NCBI RefSeq assembly: GCF_900143515.1
Contig: NZ_FSQT01000002.1
Span: 2,729,501-2,793,500, forward strand
Reading direction: 5' to 3'
Length of the DNA: 64,000 bases
DNA from: Micromonospora cremea
GTDB taxonomy: Bacteria > Actinomycetota > Actinomycetes > Mycobacteriales > Micromonosporaceae
In this document: in pieces, positions 30,956 through 39,140 of the stretch
Layout of the letters: each line of letters begins with the position of its first letter
How positions within the stretch are numbered: the stretch's first letter is position 1
The notes under the pieces: generated by a model
The model's database searches: none
The model's input: only the letters and a program-made list of their open reading frames with translations
What the model was told of the DNA's origin: nothing
Translations under genes and position numbers: made by a program

Positions 30956-31990
30956 TCAGATGATCGTCCAGGTGTCGCCGCTGCCCAGCAGGCCGGCGAG
31001 CTGCTGCTCGGGGGTCTCGGTGACCTTCGCCTTGGCGGCGGCGAGCTGGCTCTGCACCACGCTGTCGTACGACGGCCGGTCCACCGAGCGGAACACTCCG
31101 ATCGGGGTGTTCCGCAGGTCCAGGCCGGGCAGTCGGGACAGCGCGAACGCGTACGCCGGGTCGGCCACCGTCGCGTCGTGCACGACGATCTCCTCCGGGC
31201 GAACCGAGCTGGTCTCCCGGACCTCCAGGCCGAACCCGCCCGGCGGGTGCACCACGCAGAACCGGCCGTCGGCGCCGAAGGTGATCGGCTGCCCGTGCTC
31301 CAGGCGGATCAGGTAGTCGTCCCGGGTGGCCGGATCCTTGAGCTGGTCGAACGCCCCGTCGTTGAAGATGTTGCAGTTCTGGTAGATCTCCACGAACGCG
31401 GAGCCCTGGTGCTCGGCGGCGGCCCGCAACACCGACTGCAGGTGCTTGCGGTCGGAGTCGATGGTCCGGCCGACGAAGCTGGCCTCCGCGCCGAGCGCGA
31501 GGGAGAGCGGGTTGAACGGGGCGTCCGCCGAGCCGGACGGGGTCGACTTGGTGATCTTCCCAACCTCGGAGGTGGGCGAGTACTGCCCCTTGGTCAGCCC
31601 GTAGATCCGGTTGTTGAACAGCAGGATCTTGAGGTTGACGTTGCGCCGCAGCGCGTGGATCAGGTGGTTGCCGCCAATGGAGAGCGCGTCACCGTCACCG
31701 GTGACCACCCAGACCGACAGGTCGGGCCGGGACACCGAGAGACCGGTCGCGATCGCCGGAGCACGGCCGTGGATCGAGTGCATCCCGTACGTGTTCATGT
31801 AGTACGGGAAGCGGGACGAACAGCCGATGCCGGAGACGAAAACGGTCCGTTCCCGGGGGATGTTCAGCTCCGGCATGAACTGCTGGATGGCCGCCAGGAT
31901 CGCGTAGTCGCCGCAGCCGGGGCACCAGCGCACCTCCTGGTCGGACTTGAAGTCCTTGGCGGTGAGCTTGAGGGCGACGGGCTCAGACAT
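30956..31990 (-). CDS. korB: 2-oxoglutarate (2-oxoacid):ferredoxin oxidoreductase, beta subunit
   Basis: The 344-residue beta subunit binds thiamine diphosphate and an Fe-S cluster. It has RWCPGCGDYAIL (Cys23, Cys26), FVSGIGCSSRFPYYMNTYGM near 50-69 and the ThDP site VVTGDGDALSIGGNHLIHAL near 94. Its ATG at 31988-31990 lies inside the 3' end of the alpha gene, so the two are translationally coupled. With KorA it converts 2-oxoglutarate to succinyl-CoA with reduced ferredoxin. Family members can also take pyruvate, so the substrate is inferred from the actinobacterial KorAB type. Confidence 0.9.
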   Translation of the reverse strand: MSEPVALKLTAKDFKSDQEVRWCPGCGDYAILAAIQQFMPELNIPRERTVFVSGIGCSSRFPYYMNTYGMHSIHGRAPAIATGLSVSRPDLSVWVVTGDGDALSIGGNHLIHALRRNVNLKILLFNNRIYGLTKGQYSPTSEVGKITKSTPSGSADAPFNPLSLALGAEASFVGRTIDSDRKHLQSVLRAAAEHQGSAFVEIYQNCNIFNDGAFDQLKDPATRDDYLIRLEHGQPITFGADGRFCVVHPPGGFGLEVRETSSVRPEEIVVHDATVADPAYAFALSRLPGLDLRNTPIGVFRSVDRPSYDSVVQSQLAAAKAKVTETPEQQLAGLLGSGDTWTII

Positions 31991-33830
31991 TCTTCAGCAC
32001 CTCTTCCAGCGTCGTCTCCAGCTCGGCGGACGTGAACGGCAGGCCGCGGACCTGGTTGTAGCTGATCGCGTCGACCAGGTAGCGGGCCCGGATGACGTGG
32101 GCGAGCTGGCCCAGGTTCATCTCCGGGATGACCACCCGGTCGTACGAGCGCAGGACCTCAGCCAGGTTGGCCGGCATCGGGGCCAGGTGCCGCAGGTGCG
32201 CCTGGGCGATGGACAGGCCGCGCTGGCGCAGCCCGCGGCACGCCGCACCGATCGGCCCGTACGTCGAGCCCCAGCCGAGCACCAGCACGCGGGCGTCGCC
32301 GTCTGGGTCCTCCACCTCGATGTCCGGTACCGGGATCGTCTCGATCCGGGCCGCACGGGTGCGGACCATGAAGTCATGGTTGGCCGGGTCGTAGGAGATG
32401 TCGCCGGTCTTGTCGGCCTTCTCCAGGCCGCCGATCCGGTGCTCCAGGCCCGCGGTGCCCGGAATCGCCCACGGCCGGGCCAGGGTCTCGGGGTCGCGCA
32501 GGTAGGGCAGGAAGGTGGTGCCGTCCTCGCCGTTGGGCTCGGTGGCGAACTCCACCCGCAGGTCGGGCAGCGACTCCACGTCGGGCAGCAGCCACGGCTC
32601 CGAGCCGTTGGCGACGTAGTTGTCGGACAGCAGGATCACCGGAGTGCGGTAGGTCAGCGCGATCCGGGCCGCCTCGAGCGCGGCGAAGAAGCAGTCCGAC
32701 GGCGACCTGGGCGCGATCACCGCGACAGGTGCCTCGCCGTGCCGGCCGTAGAGCGCCATGTTGAGGTCGGCCTGCTCGGTCTTGGTCGGCATGCCCGTCG
32801 ACGGGCCGGCGCGCTGCACGTCCACGATCACCAGCGGCAGCTCCAGCGCCACCGCGAGGGAGATCGTCTCGCTCTTGAGCGCCACGCCGGGGCCACTGGT
32901 GGTGGTCACCCCGAGCGACCCGCCGTACGACGCGCCCAGCGCGGCGCCGACCGCGGCGATCTCGTCCTCCGCCTGCATGGTGAGCACGCCGAAGCGCTTG
33001 TGCTTGCTCAGCTCGTGGAGGATGTCCGACGCCGGCGTGATCGGGTACGCGCCGAGGAAGACCGGCAGCCCGGAGCGGACCCCGGCGGCGACCAGACCCA
33101 GCGAGAGCGCCGCGTTGCCGGTGATGTTGCGGTAGGTGCCCGGCTTCATCTTCGCCGGCTTGACCTCGTAGCGGACCGCGAAATCCTCGGTGGTCTCGCC
33201 GAAGTTCCAGCCGGCCCTGAAGGCGGCCACGTTCGCCGCGACCAGCTCGGGACGGGCGGCGAACTTGCGCTCCAGGAAGCGCAGCGTCGACTCGTACGGC
33301 CGGGAGTACATCCAGGAGAGCAGGCCGAGGGCGAACATGTTCTTCGACCGTTCGGCGTCCTTCTTGGACACGTCGTTCGCGGCGAGCGCGCCGACGGTCA
33401 TCGAAGTCAGCGCCACCGGGTGCACGACGTAACCGGCCAGCGAGTCGTCGTCCAGGGGGCTGACCTGGTAGCCGACCTTGGCCAGGTTGCGCTTGGTGAA
33501 CTCGTCGGTGTTGACGATGATGTCCGCGCCGCGTGGCAGGTCGGCCAGGTTGGCCTTGAGCGCCGCCGGGTTCATCGCCACCAGCACGTTGGGCGCGTCG
33601 CCCGGGGTGAGGATGTCGTAGTCGGCGAAGTGCACCTGGAAGCTCGACACGCCGGGTAGGGTGCCGGCAGGCGCCCGGATCTCGGCGGGGAAGTTGGGCA
33701 GTGTGGAGATGTCGTTGCCGAGCTGCGCCGTCTCCGAGGTGAACCGGTCGCCGGTCAGCTGCATGCCGTCGCCGGAGTCACCGGCGAACCGGATGACCAC
33801 CCGGTCGAGTTGACGGATCTGCTTGGTCAC
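31983..33830 (-). CDS. korA: 2-oxoglutarate (2-oxoacid):ferredoxin oxidoreductase, alpha subunit
   Basis: From the GTG at 33828-33830 there are 615 residues. This is the fused gamma-alpha type: an N-terminal gamma domain with IRFAGDSGDGMQLTGDRFTS, then a pyrimidine-binding alpha domain (MKPGTYRNITGNAALSLGLV, YPITPASDILHELSKHK, GVTTTSGPGVALKSE) and a C-terminal transketolase-like domain. The longer open frame to 33971 has no good start. The GTG overlaps the stop of an upstream 25-codon ORF, arguing for this start. It forms the KorAB complex with the downstream gene. Confidence 0.9.
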   Translation of the reverse strand: MTKQIRQLDRVVIRFAGDSGDGMQLTGDRFTSETAQLGNDISTLPNFPAEIRAPAGTLPGVSSFQVHFADYDILTPGDAPNVLVAMNPAALKANLADLPRGADIIVNTDEFTKRNLAKVGYQVSPLDDDSLAGYVVHPVALTSMTVGALAANDVSKKDAERSKNMFALGLLSWMYSRPYESTLRFLERKFAARPELVAANVAAFRAGWNFGETTEDFAVRYEVKPAKMKPGTYRNITGNAALSLGLVAAGVRSGLPVFLGAYPITPASDILHELSKHKRFGVLTMQAEDEIAAVGAALGASYGGSLGVTTTSGPGVALKSETISLAVALELPLVIVDVQRAGPSTGMPTKTEQADLNMALYGRHGEAPVAVIAPRSPSDCFFAALEAARIALTYRTPVILLSDNYVANGSEPWLLPDVESLPDLRVEFATEPNGEDGTTFLPYLRDPETLARPWAIPGTAGLEHRIGGLEKADKTGDISYDPANHDFMVRTRAARIETIPVPDIEVEDPDGDARVLVLGWGSTYGPIGAACRGLRQRGLSIAQAHLRHLAPMPANLAEVLRSYDRVVIPEMNLGQLAHVIRARYLVDAISYNQVRGLPFTSAELETTLEEVLKNV

Positions 33831-33904
33831 GCCTGCACCTCGCTTCGCTGCGCGCGGTCGCGCGGGCGGCTGAACATGATGGTGACCTCGACTTGCCCGG
33901 TCAC
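33827..33904 (-). CDS. 25-codon leader ORF coupled to korA
   Basis: A GTG at 33902-33904 sits behind AAGGAGGTCCC, the best Shine-Dalgarno near this operon. It opens a 25-codon frame (MTGQVEVTIMFSRPRDRAQR then SEVQA), whose TGA overlaps the GTG start of korA by 4 bases. The layout suggests translational coupling, with ribosomes delivered to korA through this frame. The peptide has a basic tail and no cysteine or membrane helix. Whether the peptide itself matters is unknown. Confidence 0.5.
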   Translation of the reverse strand: MTGQVEVTIMFSRPRDRAQRSEVQA

Positions 33905-34149
33905 GGGACCTCCTTGACGCACCGCTGCACCGCACCGCTCCAGGCTGGTCCGGTCCGCTGTCGTTCCTCACCTGAGAGCCTACGTCGAACAGACCCCCGA
34001 CCCTCCCCGGAGGTCCGCCGACTGGGACCCGATCCGGTTGAGGATTACGCCGTATTGCGACGTTTCGCCCAGCCCGCCGTAATCCAGATCACCGTCGACG
34101 TCCCGCCAGCGGCCCTCGCCGGGGTGGCGGGGCGCGTAAGTGTGGCTGG

Positions 34150-35607
34150 TCAGTCGGTGGGGACCGTGGTCGGGTCGGTGAGCCGGCGACGCAGCGAGGT
34201 GGTGGCCAGTGTGAGGGCCAGCACCACCAGCAACGCGGAGACCGCGATCAGGATGACCGCGGTGCGCTGCACCGAGGTCATCCCGCCAGCGTCGGCGGAG
34301 CCCCCGGCGGGGAGCACGCCCTGCGAGCCCGTGGGCGCGGGCGGGGAGACCACCGGGGTGGCCAGCGCGGCCGCCGCGGTGATCCGGAAACTCATCTGTA
34401 CCTGCCGGCTGGGGCCGCTGCGCGGGTCGAGTTGCCCGATCACCGCGCCGGACAGCGGCGCCTCCCGCTGGGCCTGCGCGGTCGCTTCCACCGGCAGCCG
34501 CAGCTCGGCGGTCCTGCCCGCCGGCACCGGGCCGGTGTCGCACCGGGTGCGGGTCGGGTCGACCGTCACGCAGCCAGCCGGTGGGGTCGGCACGCTCACC
34601 CCGGCCGGAAGGACCACCTCGACCCGGCCGACCGCATCCACCTTGCCGGTGTTGCCCAGCCGGACCGCGAGGGTGCTCGCCGCGCCGCTGATGTCGAAGC
34701 TCACGTCGTCGGCGGCCAGCGAGATGCCGGGCACCGGTGGACCCGGCGGGAAAAGCACCGCGAAGCCCTGGTCGTCGGCGGCCTCGCCGGCCACTCCCGG
34801 TGCGTTCGCGGTGACCCGCACGGAGCCGCTGAGTGGCATCTGCTTCCATGCGGTGCCGGCGACCCGCAGCCGGAGCAGGCTGCTGAACCGTGCGCCCGCC
34901 CCGGCCGTCCAGGCCCCGCAGCGGTACGCGCCGCCACCGGTGCTGGTGCAGCCCTTCGTTCCGGCGTCGGTCAGCCCGGCGGGCAGGGTGTACGAGAGTC
35001 GGATCCGCTGGGCGGTGGTGCCGGTGTTGGTCACCGTGACCCGCAGCGTGGTGGCGGTGCTGGCCGCGTTCCAGTACGCGCCCGTGAGGGTGACGTCCTC
35101 GGTGGTGACCTGCACGCCGAGCGGGTTCGGCGGCGGCGCCTCCGGGCCCGGTGCCGGCGGGCGGACCGGGGGCGCTGACGGCGCCGGGGGTGCCGGTGGC
35201 GCCGGTGGCCCGGGCGTGGGCGGCCGGGCGGTGCTGCTGCCCGGCGCGGGCGCGGTGGTGGTCGGCGCCGGTGGTACGTCGGGCGCGGTGGTCTGCGGGG
35301 CCGGTGGCGGCGTCGTCTCCGGTGGCGGTGCGGTGGTCTCCGGGGCCGGTTCGGTCGGCAGGGGCTCGCCACCCGGTTCCTCGGTCGGGGTGGGCTCCTC
35401 CGCCGGGCTGGTCTCGGGGCCCGGCTCGGGCTCCGTCACCGGGTCGGTCACCGCCGCGACCGGGCTGGCGTCCGGCATCGCGGCACCGGCCCAGGCCGGC
35501 GCCGCGGCGAGTGCCGCGAGCAGGCCGACCGCGAGTGAGGTCGCCAGCAGGGGCCTGGGACGCCGCCCGGCCGCCCGGGGGCCGGGCGAAACCTGCACGC
35601 TGGCCAT
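34150..35607 (-). CDS. Pro/Thr-rich cell-surface protein with DUF11-like domains
   Basis: The 485-residue protein has a signal peptide (about 1-40: RRPRPLLATSLAVGLLAALA, AAPAWAGAA). A roughly 120-residue Pro/Thr/Glu-rich stalk follows, then two Ig-like DUF11-type domains (VTLTGAYWNAASTATTLRVT, VSFDISGAASTLAVRLGNTG), each with a Cys pair. A single membrane helix lies near 452-472 (TAVILIAVSALLVVLALTLA) and a short basic tail closes it. No sortase LPxTG motif is seen. It is probably an exported wall-spanning structural or adhesive protein. Confidence 0.75.
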   Translation of the reverse strand: MASVQVSPGPRAAGRRPRPLLATSLAVGLLAALAAAPAWAGAAMPDASPVAAVTDPVTEPEPGPETSPAEEPTPTEEPGGEPLPTEPAPETTAPPPETTPPPAPQTTAPDVPPAPTTTAPAPGSSTARPPTPGPPAPPAPPAPSAPPVRPPAPGPEAPPPNPLGVQVTTEDVTLTGAYWNAASTATTLRVTVTNTGTTAQRIRLSYTLPAGLTDAGTKGCTSTGGGAYRCGAWTAGAGARFSSLLRLRVAGTAWKQMPLSGSVRVTANAPGVAGEAADDQGFAVLFPPGPPVPGISLAADDVSFDISGAASTLAVRLGNTGKVDAVGRVEVVLPAGVSVPTPPAGCVTVDPTRTRCDTGPVPAGRTAELRLPVEATAQAQREAPLSGAVIGQLDPRSGPSRQVQMSFRITAAAALATPVVSPPAPTGSQGVLPAGGSADAGGMTSVQRTAVILIAVSALLVVLALTLATTSLRRRLTDPTTVPTD

Positions 35608-35736
35608 CTGTCCTCCGGTGACATGGGTGGGGGTCCAGTATTCGGTAACAGTTGCCTTGGAGCACTAGTCCCATTCGGAAACAAATCCGTAACGTGTTCG
35701 GGACGGCCGTTCCGGGGGGACGGTAGGCTCCCGGGC

Positions 35737-36114
35737 GTGACCGGTTACCTGGGCTCGTACGCGACGCTCGGGCTCTTGCTGCTCGCCAGCGTCCTGTTCT
35801 TTGTCACGGCGTTCTCGGCCAACCGGGTGTTACGTCCCGCCCGTCCGGCTGAGCCGCACGGCAAGCGGACCAGCTACGAGTGCGGGCTCGACCCGGTTGG
35901 CGCGGACTGGGCGCAGATGCAGATCCGCTACTACGTCTACGCCTACCTCTACGTCCTCTTCGCGGTCGAGGCGGTGTTCCTCTTCCCCTGGGCGGTGGTG
36001 TTCGACCGGCCGGGCTTCGGCCTGGTCACGGTGGTGGAGATGGCGGTGTTCGTGGCGGTGCTCGCCCTGGGCATCCTCTACGCGTGGCGTAGGAACATCC
36101 TGCGCTGGACCTGA
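35737..36114 (+). CDS. nuoA: NADH-quinone oxidoreductase subunit A (orphan NuoA)
   Basis: The GTG at 35737 gives 125 residues with three membrane helices. It carries the NuoA/ND3 loop signature SYECGLDPVGADWAQMQIRY, YVYAYLYVLFAVEAVFLFPW, VVEMAVFVAVLALGILYAWR. NuoA is part of the membrane arm of complex I, and the Cys in SYECG is the loop cysteine seen in most homologues. No other nuo gene is present within 28 kb on either side, so it is a stand-alone copy. It converges on folP. Confidence 0.85.
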   Translation: MTGYLGSYATLGLLLLASVLFFVTAFSANRVLRPARPAEPHGKRTSYECGLDPVGADWAQMQIRYYVYAYLYVLFAVEAVFLFPWAVVFDRPGFGLVTVVEMAVFVAVLALGILYAWRRNILRWT

Positions 36115-36181
36115 CCGCCCGGGCCTCCGGCAATCGTGCTGGTCCGCCCGGCCGTTCGCGGCCGGCTGCCGCGACGACCGG

Positions 36182-37051
36182 TCAGGCCAGGCCCCGGCGG
36201 GTCACCGCGGGCGGCCGATCGCCGCGGATCGAGGCCACCATGTCCAGCACCCGGCGGGTGGGCGCGACCTGGTGGGCCCGGAACACCCGGGCACCGAGCC
36301 AGGCGGAGATCGCCGTCGCGGCGAGCGTCCCCTCCAGCCGCTCGGCCACCGGCAGGTCCAGCGTCTCGCCGATGAAGTCCTTGTTGGAGAGCGCCACCAG
36401 CAGCGGCCAGCCGGTCCCGGTCAACTCGTCCAGCCGGCGGGTGATCTCCAGGGAGTGCCGGGTGTTCTTGCCGAAGTCGTGTGCCGGGTCGATCAGGATT
36501 CCGTCGGGGCGTACCCCCGCCGCCACCGCGCGCTCGGCGAGCCCGGTCACCGTCGCGACCACGTCGTCGACCACGTCGTCGAAGGCTGCCCGGTGCGGCC
36601 GGGTCCGCGGGACCAGCCCGCCGGCGTGCGAGCAGACCAGGCCGACGCCGGTCTGCGCGGCCACCCGGGCGAGCGCCGGGTCGGCGCCCGACCAGGTGTC
36701 GTTGAGCAGGTCGGCGCCGGCCGCCACGGCCTCCACCGCCACCTCGGCGCGCCAGGTGTCGATGGAGATGACCACCTCCGGGAACTCGGCCCGGACGGCG
36801 GCGATGGTGTCCACCGTGCGCCGGATCTCCTCGGTGACGTCCACCTCGGCGCCGGGACCGGCCTTGACCCCGCCGATGTCGATGATCGCCGCACCCTCGT
36901 CCACGGCCCGCTCGACCGCGCGCAGCGCGCTGTCCGCGGCGAAGGTGGCGCCCCGGTCGAAGAACGAGTCCGGCGTGCGGTTGACGATCGCCATCACCAC
37001 CAGCTCGCCCGGGGCGAACGTCCGCCCACCCAGCCGAAGCGCCCCGGCCAT
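36182..37051 (-). CDS. Dihydropteroate synthase homologue (FolP2-like)
   Basis: From the ATG at 37049-37051 there are 289 residues. DHPS signatures are VVMAIVNRTPDSFFDRG at about 19-35, GAAIIDIGGVKAGPG near 58, VVISIDTWRAEVA near 95, LLNDTWSGAD near 115, ILIDPAHDFGKNTRHSLEIT near 185 and WPLLVALSNKDFIGE near 215. The GGVKAGPG loop differs from the GGESTRPG of catalytic DHPS, which is the FolP2 pattern (mycobacterial FolP2 lacks DHPS activity). It lies next to DivIVA-domain and tag genes as in other actinobacteria. Confidence 0.82.
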   Translation of the reverse strand: MAGALRLGGRTFAPGELVVMAIVNRTPDSFFDRGATFAADSALRAVERAVDEGAAIIDIGGVKAGPGAEVDVTEEIRRTVDTIAAVRAEFPEVVISIDTWRAEVAVEAVAAGADLLNDTWSGADPALARVAAQTGVGLVCSHAGGLVPRTRPHRAAFDDVVDDVVATVTGLAERAVAAGVRPDGILIDPAHDFGKNTRHSLEITRRLDELTGTGWPLLVALSNKDFIGETLDLPVAERLEGTLAATAISAWLGARVFRAHQVAPTRRVLDMVASIRGDRPPAVTRRGLA

Positions 37052-37206
37052 GCCCGCCTCCTGAAAGTCCGCACCGGCGCCGCCGCGTCGGCCGGTCCCG
37101 ACGCTAGCCGGTCGGCGGACCGGGACGCCGCGCGGCGTCGGCGTTGATCGTGATCGAGGTGGGTGGCGGGCTCGCTCACGGCCGGTCGCCATGCCACGAT
37201 CAGTGC

Positions 37207-37821
37207 ATGGGTCAGCTTCTGCTCCTCCTGGTCGTGGCGTTGACCGTCGCGGCGGTGGTGTTCGGCGTGACGGTGCTGGTCACCGGTCGTGATCCGGGCC
37301 TGGCGCCCGCCGAGCCGGATTCGCAGGCCGTGCCGTTGCCGGGCACCCGGCCGTTGCGCGAATCCGATGTGGGGGCGGTCCGTTTCGACACCGGGCTGCG
37401 CGGGTACCGGATGGCCCAGGTCGATCAGGCGATGCGCCGTGCCGCCTACGACATCGGCTACAAGTCGGAGCTGATCGGCGTGCTGGAGGCGGAGGTCACC
37501 GCGTTGCGTGAGGGACGCACCACCGACGCGGAGGCGCTGCGCCGGGCCCGTGAGCAGTCCGCCAGCGCGGCGACGAACGAGGATGCGGCGGCTCAGCAGG
37601 TTGAGCGGCCGGGCGACGACGCCGGATCCGGTGCCGCCCCGGTCGGCTCGGCCGTCGCCGGCCCGCTGCCGGGTGCCACCACCTCCCCGGCGGACTCCGA
37701 CGGCGTGGCGCCGGCTGTCGTGCCGGCCGATGACACGTCCGCCGATGGCAAGTCCGCGGACGGTGAGTCCGCCGACGGCACCGGACAGCACGGCGCGGTG
37801 GTTCGGTCGGAGTCGGCGTGA
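37207..37821 (+). CDS. DivIVA-domain membrane protein
   Basis: The ATG at 37207 gives 204 residues. An N-terminal membrane helix (LLLLLVVALTVAAVVFGVTV) is followed by a short DivIVA-type motif VRFDTGLRGYRMAQVDQAMR near 58-77, a coiled-coil helix (SELIGVLEAEVTALREG), then a disordered Ala/Asp-rich tail with SADGKSADGESADG repeats. This matches the small DivIVA-motif protein beside folP2 and tag in mycobacteria (Rv1209-like). It probably marks membrane sites or cell-wall growth zones. Confidence 0.75.
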   Translation: MGQLLLLLVVALTVAAVVFGVTVLVTGRDPGLAPAEPDSQAVPLPGTRPLRESDVGAVRFDTGLRGYRMAQVDQAMRRAAYDIGYKSELIGVLEAEVTALREGRTTDAEALRRAREQSASAATNEDAAAQQVERPGDDAGSGAAPVGSAVAGPLPGATTSPADSDGVAPAVVPADDTSADGKSADGESADGTGQHGAVVRSESA

Positions 37822-38315
37822 CCGATCCGGGGGGTGCCGACGATCTCCGCGAGGCTGCCCAACCCGGTGCCGGCGAAGTGACCGCCACGGTGATCGTCAA
37901 CGCCCCGGCGGAGCGGGTCTTCACCGCGTTGCTCGCCTGGGAACGTCAGTCCGACTGGATCCCGTTCACCCGACTGCGGGTGGTCGAGGGCGATGGCCGT
38001 GAGGGCAGCCTGATCGAGGCCGTGACCGCGCTCGGCCCGATGGTGCTGCGCGACGAGATGCGGGTGGTCCGGGTCGACGAGCCGTACGAGATCGGCGTGG
38101 TGCACTGCGGCCGGCTGCTGCGCGGCCCCGGCGTGCTGCGCTGCACCCAGATGGACCGGGCCCGCACCCAGGTGGTCTGGCACGAGTGGTTCCACCTGCC
38201 GGGCGGCCCGGCCGGTCGGCTGGCGTGGCCGGTGCTCTGGCCCGGCTCCAAGGTCAGCCTCACCCAGGCGCTGAAGAGGTTCGCCCGTCTGGTCGAGCAG
38301 GGCCGGCTGCCCTGA
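37818..38315 (+). CDS. SRPBCC (polyketide cyclase-like) family protein
   Basis: The GTG at 37818 overlaps the preceding TGA by 4 bp. The 165-residue protein has the START/SRPBCC helix-grip pattern: EVTATVIVNAPAERVFTALL then AWERQSDWIPFTRLRVVEGD, MRVVRVDEPYEIGVVHCGRL, and the long C-terminal helix SLTQALKRFARLVEQG. Such proteins bind small hydrophobic ligands in the cytosol. Coupling to the DivIVA-motif gene suggests a related envelope role, but nothing specific can be said. Confidence 0.8.
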   Translation: MTDPGGADDLREAAQPGAGEVTATVIVNAPAERVFTALLAWERQSDWIPFTRLRVVEGDGREGSLIEAVTALGPMVLRDEMRVVRVDEPYEIGVVHCGRLLRGPGVLRCTQMDRARTQVVWHEWFHLPGGPAGRLAWPVLWPGSKVSLTQALKRFARLVEQGRLP

Positions 38316-38406
38316 CCACGCTCGCGGCGGCAGTCAGCCGGCGCGCGGGCCACCACAGGCAGCCGGGGCGGCCGGCGGCAATGGGCTGTCGGCCCGATGG
38401 CCTAGC

Positions 38407-39000
38407 GTGTACGAGGTGACTGACCTGGTGATCGGCGCCGACGGGCTCCCACGCTGCGCCTGGGGGGCGAGCACCCCCGACTACGCGGTCTACCACGACA
38501 CCGAGTGGGGGCGGCCGCTGCACGGCGACGACGCGCTCTACGAGCGGATGACTCTGGAGGCGTTCCAGTCCGGCCTGTCCTGGTTGACCATCCTGCGTAA
38601 GCGCCCGGCGTTCCGGCTGGCCTTCGACGAGTTCCGGATCCCGACCGTCGCCGGCTACGGCGACACCGACGTGACCCGGCTGCTCGCCGACGCCGGCATC
38701 GTCCGCAACCGAGCCAAGATCGAGGCGGCGATCGTCAACGCCCGCGCCGCGCTCGAGCTGCCCGACGGGCTGTCCGCGCTGCTCTGGTCCTTCGCGCCGG
38801 CGCCCCGGCCGGCCCGCCCCGCCTCGTTCGCCGAGCTGGCGGCGATCACCCCCGAGTCGACGGCGATGGCCAAGGCGCTCAAGAAACGCGGCTTCCGGTT
38901 CGTCGGGCCGACCACCGCGTACGCGCTCATGCAGGCCACCGGCATGGTCGACGATCATATCGTCGGCTGCCACGTCACGCTCCCACCGGCGGCGGCGTGA
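38407..39000 (+). CDS. tag: DNA-3-methyladenine glycosylase I
   Basis: The protein has 197 residues from GTG 38407 (GTG 38416 is an alternative). Tag signatures are PRCAWGASTPDYAVYHDTEW, GRPLHGDDALYERMTLEAFQ, SGLSWLTILRKRPAFRLAFD and FRFVGPTTAYALMQATGMVD then DHIVGCH; zinc ligands would be the first Cys, the YHDTEW His, and the C-terminal His and Cys. It removes 3-methyladenine in base-excision repair. The folP2-DivIVA-tag order is conserved in actinobacteria. A TnpB element lies directly after its stop. Confidence 0.92.
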   Translation: MYEVTDLVIGADGLPRCAWGASTPDYAVYHDTEWGRPLHGDDALYERMTLEAFQSGLSWLTILRKRPAFRLAFDEFRIPTVAGYGDTDVTRLLADAGIVRNRAKIEAAIVNARAALELPDGLSALLWSFAPAPRPARPASFAELAAITPESTAMAKALKKRGFRFVGPTTAYALMQATGMVDDHIVGCHVTLPPAAA

Positions 39001-39015
39001 TGGGATGGCAGGCTT

Positions 39016-39140
39016 GACATCATCCAACGCCCTGAAGGGCGGGGATTCCCTCAGTCGCCGGAGGGGGTTCCTGTTTCACCGGGCCGTGCCTTTACCGCTG
39101 ACCTGGATCGGGTCTTACCGTCCCTCCACAGCCGTTTCAC
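39016..39140 (-). ncRNA. Putative omega-RNA (reRNA) of TnpB
   Basis: TnpB guide RNAs overlap the 3' end of tnpB and the element right end, with the guide read from flanking DNA. Here the minus strand after the tnpB stop forms successive hairpins and ends ...GGAATCCCCGCCCTTCAGGG then CGTTGGATGATGTCAA, the usual actinobacterial RE pattern. The guide would be the adjoining host sequence (reading into the tag 3' end). The position is inferred, not mapped. Confidence 0.45.

Noticed and set aside
34150..35607. Low-complexity Pro/Thr codon repeats considered as a CRISPR or tandem-repeat array
   Set aside because: They are irregular coding repeats of a surface-protein stalk; no spacer-repeat structure. 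No CRISPR array was seen anywhere in the window.
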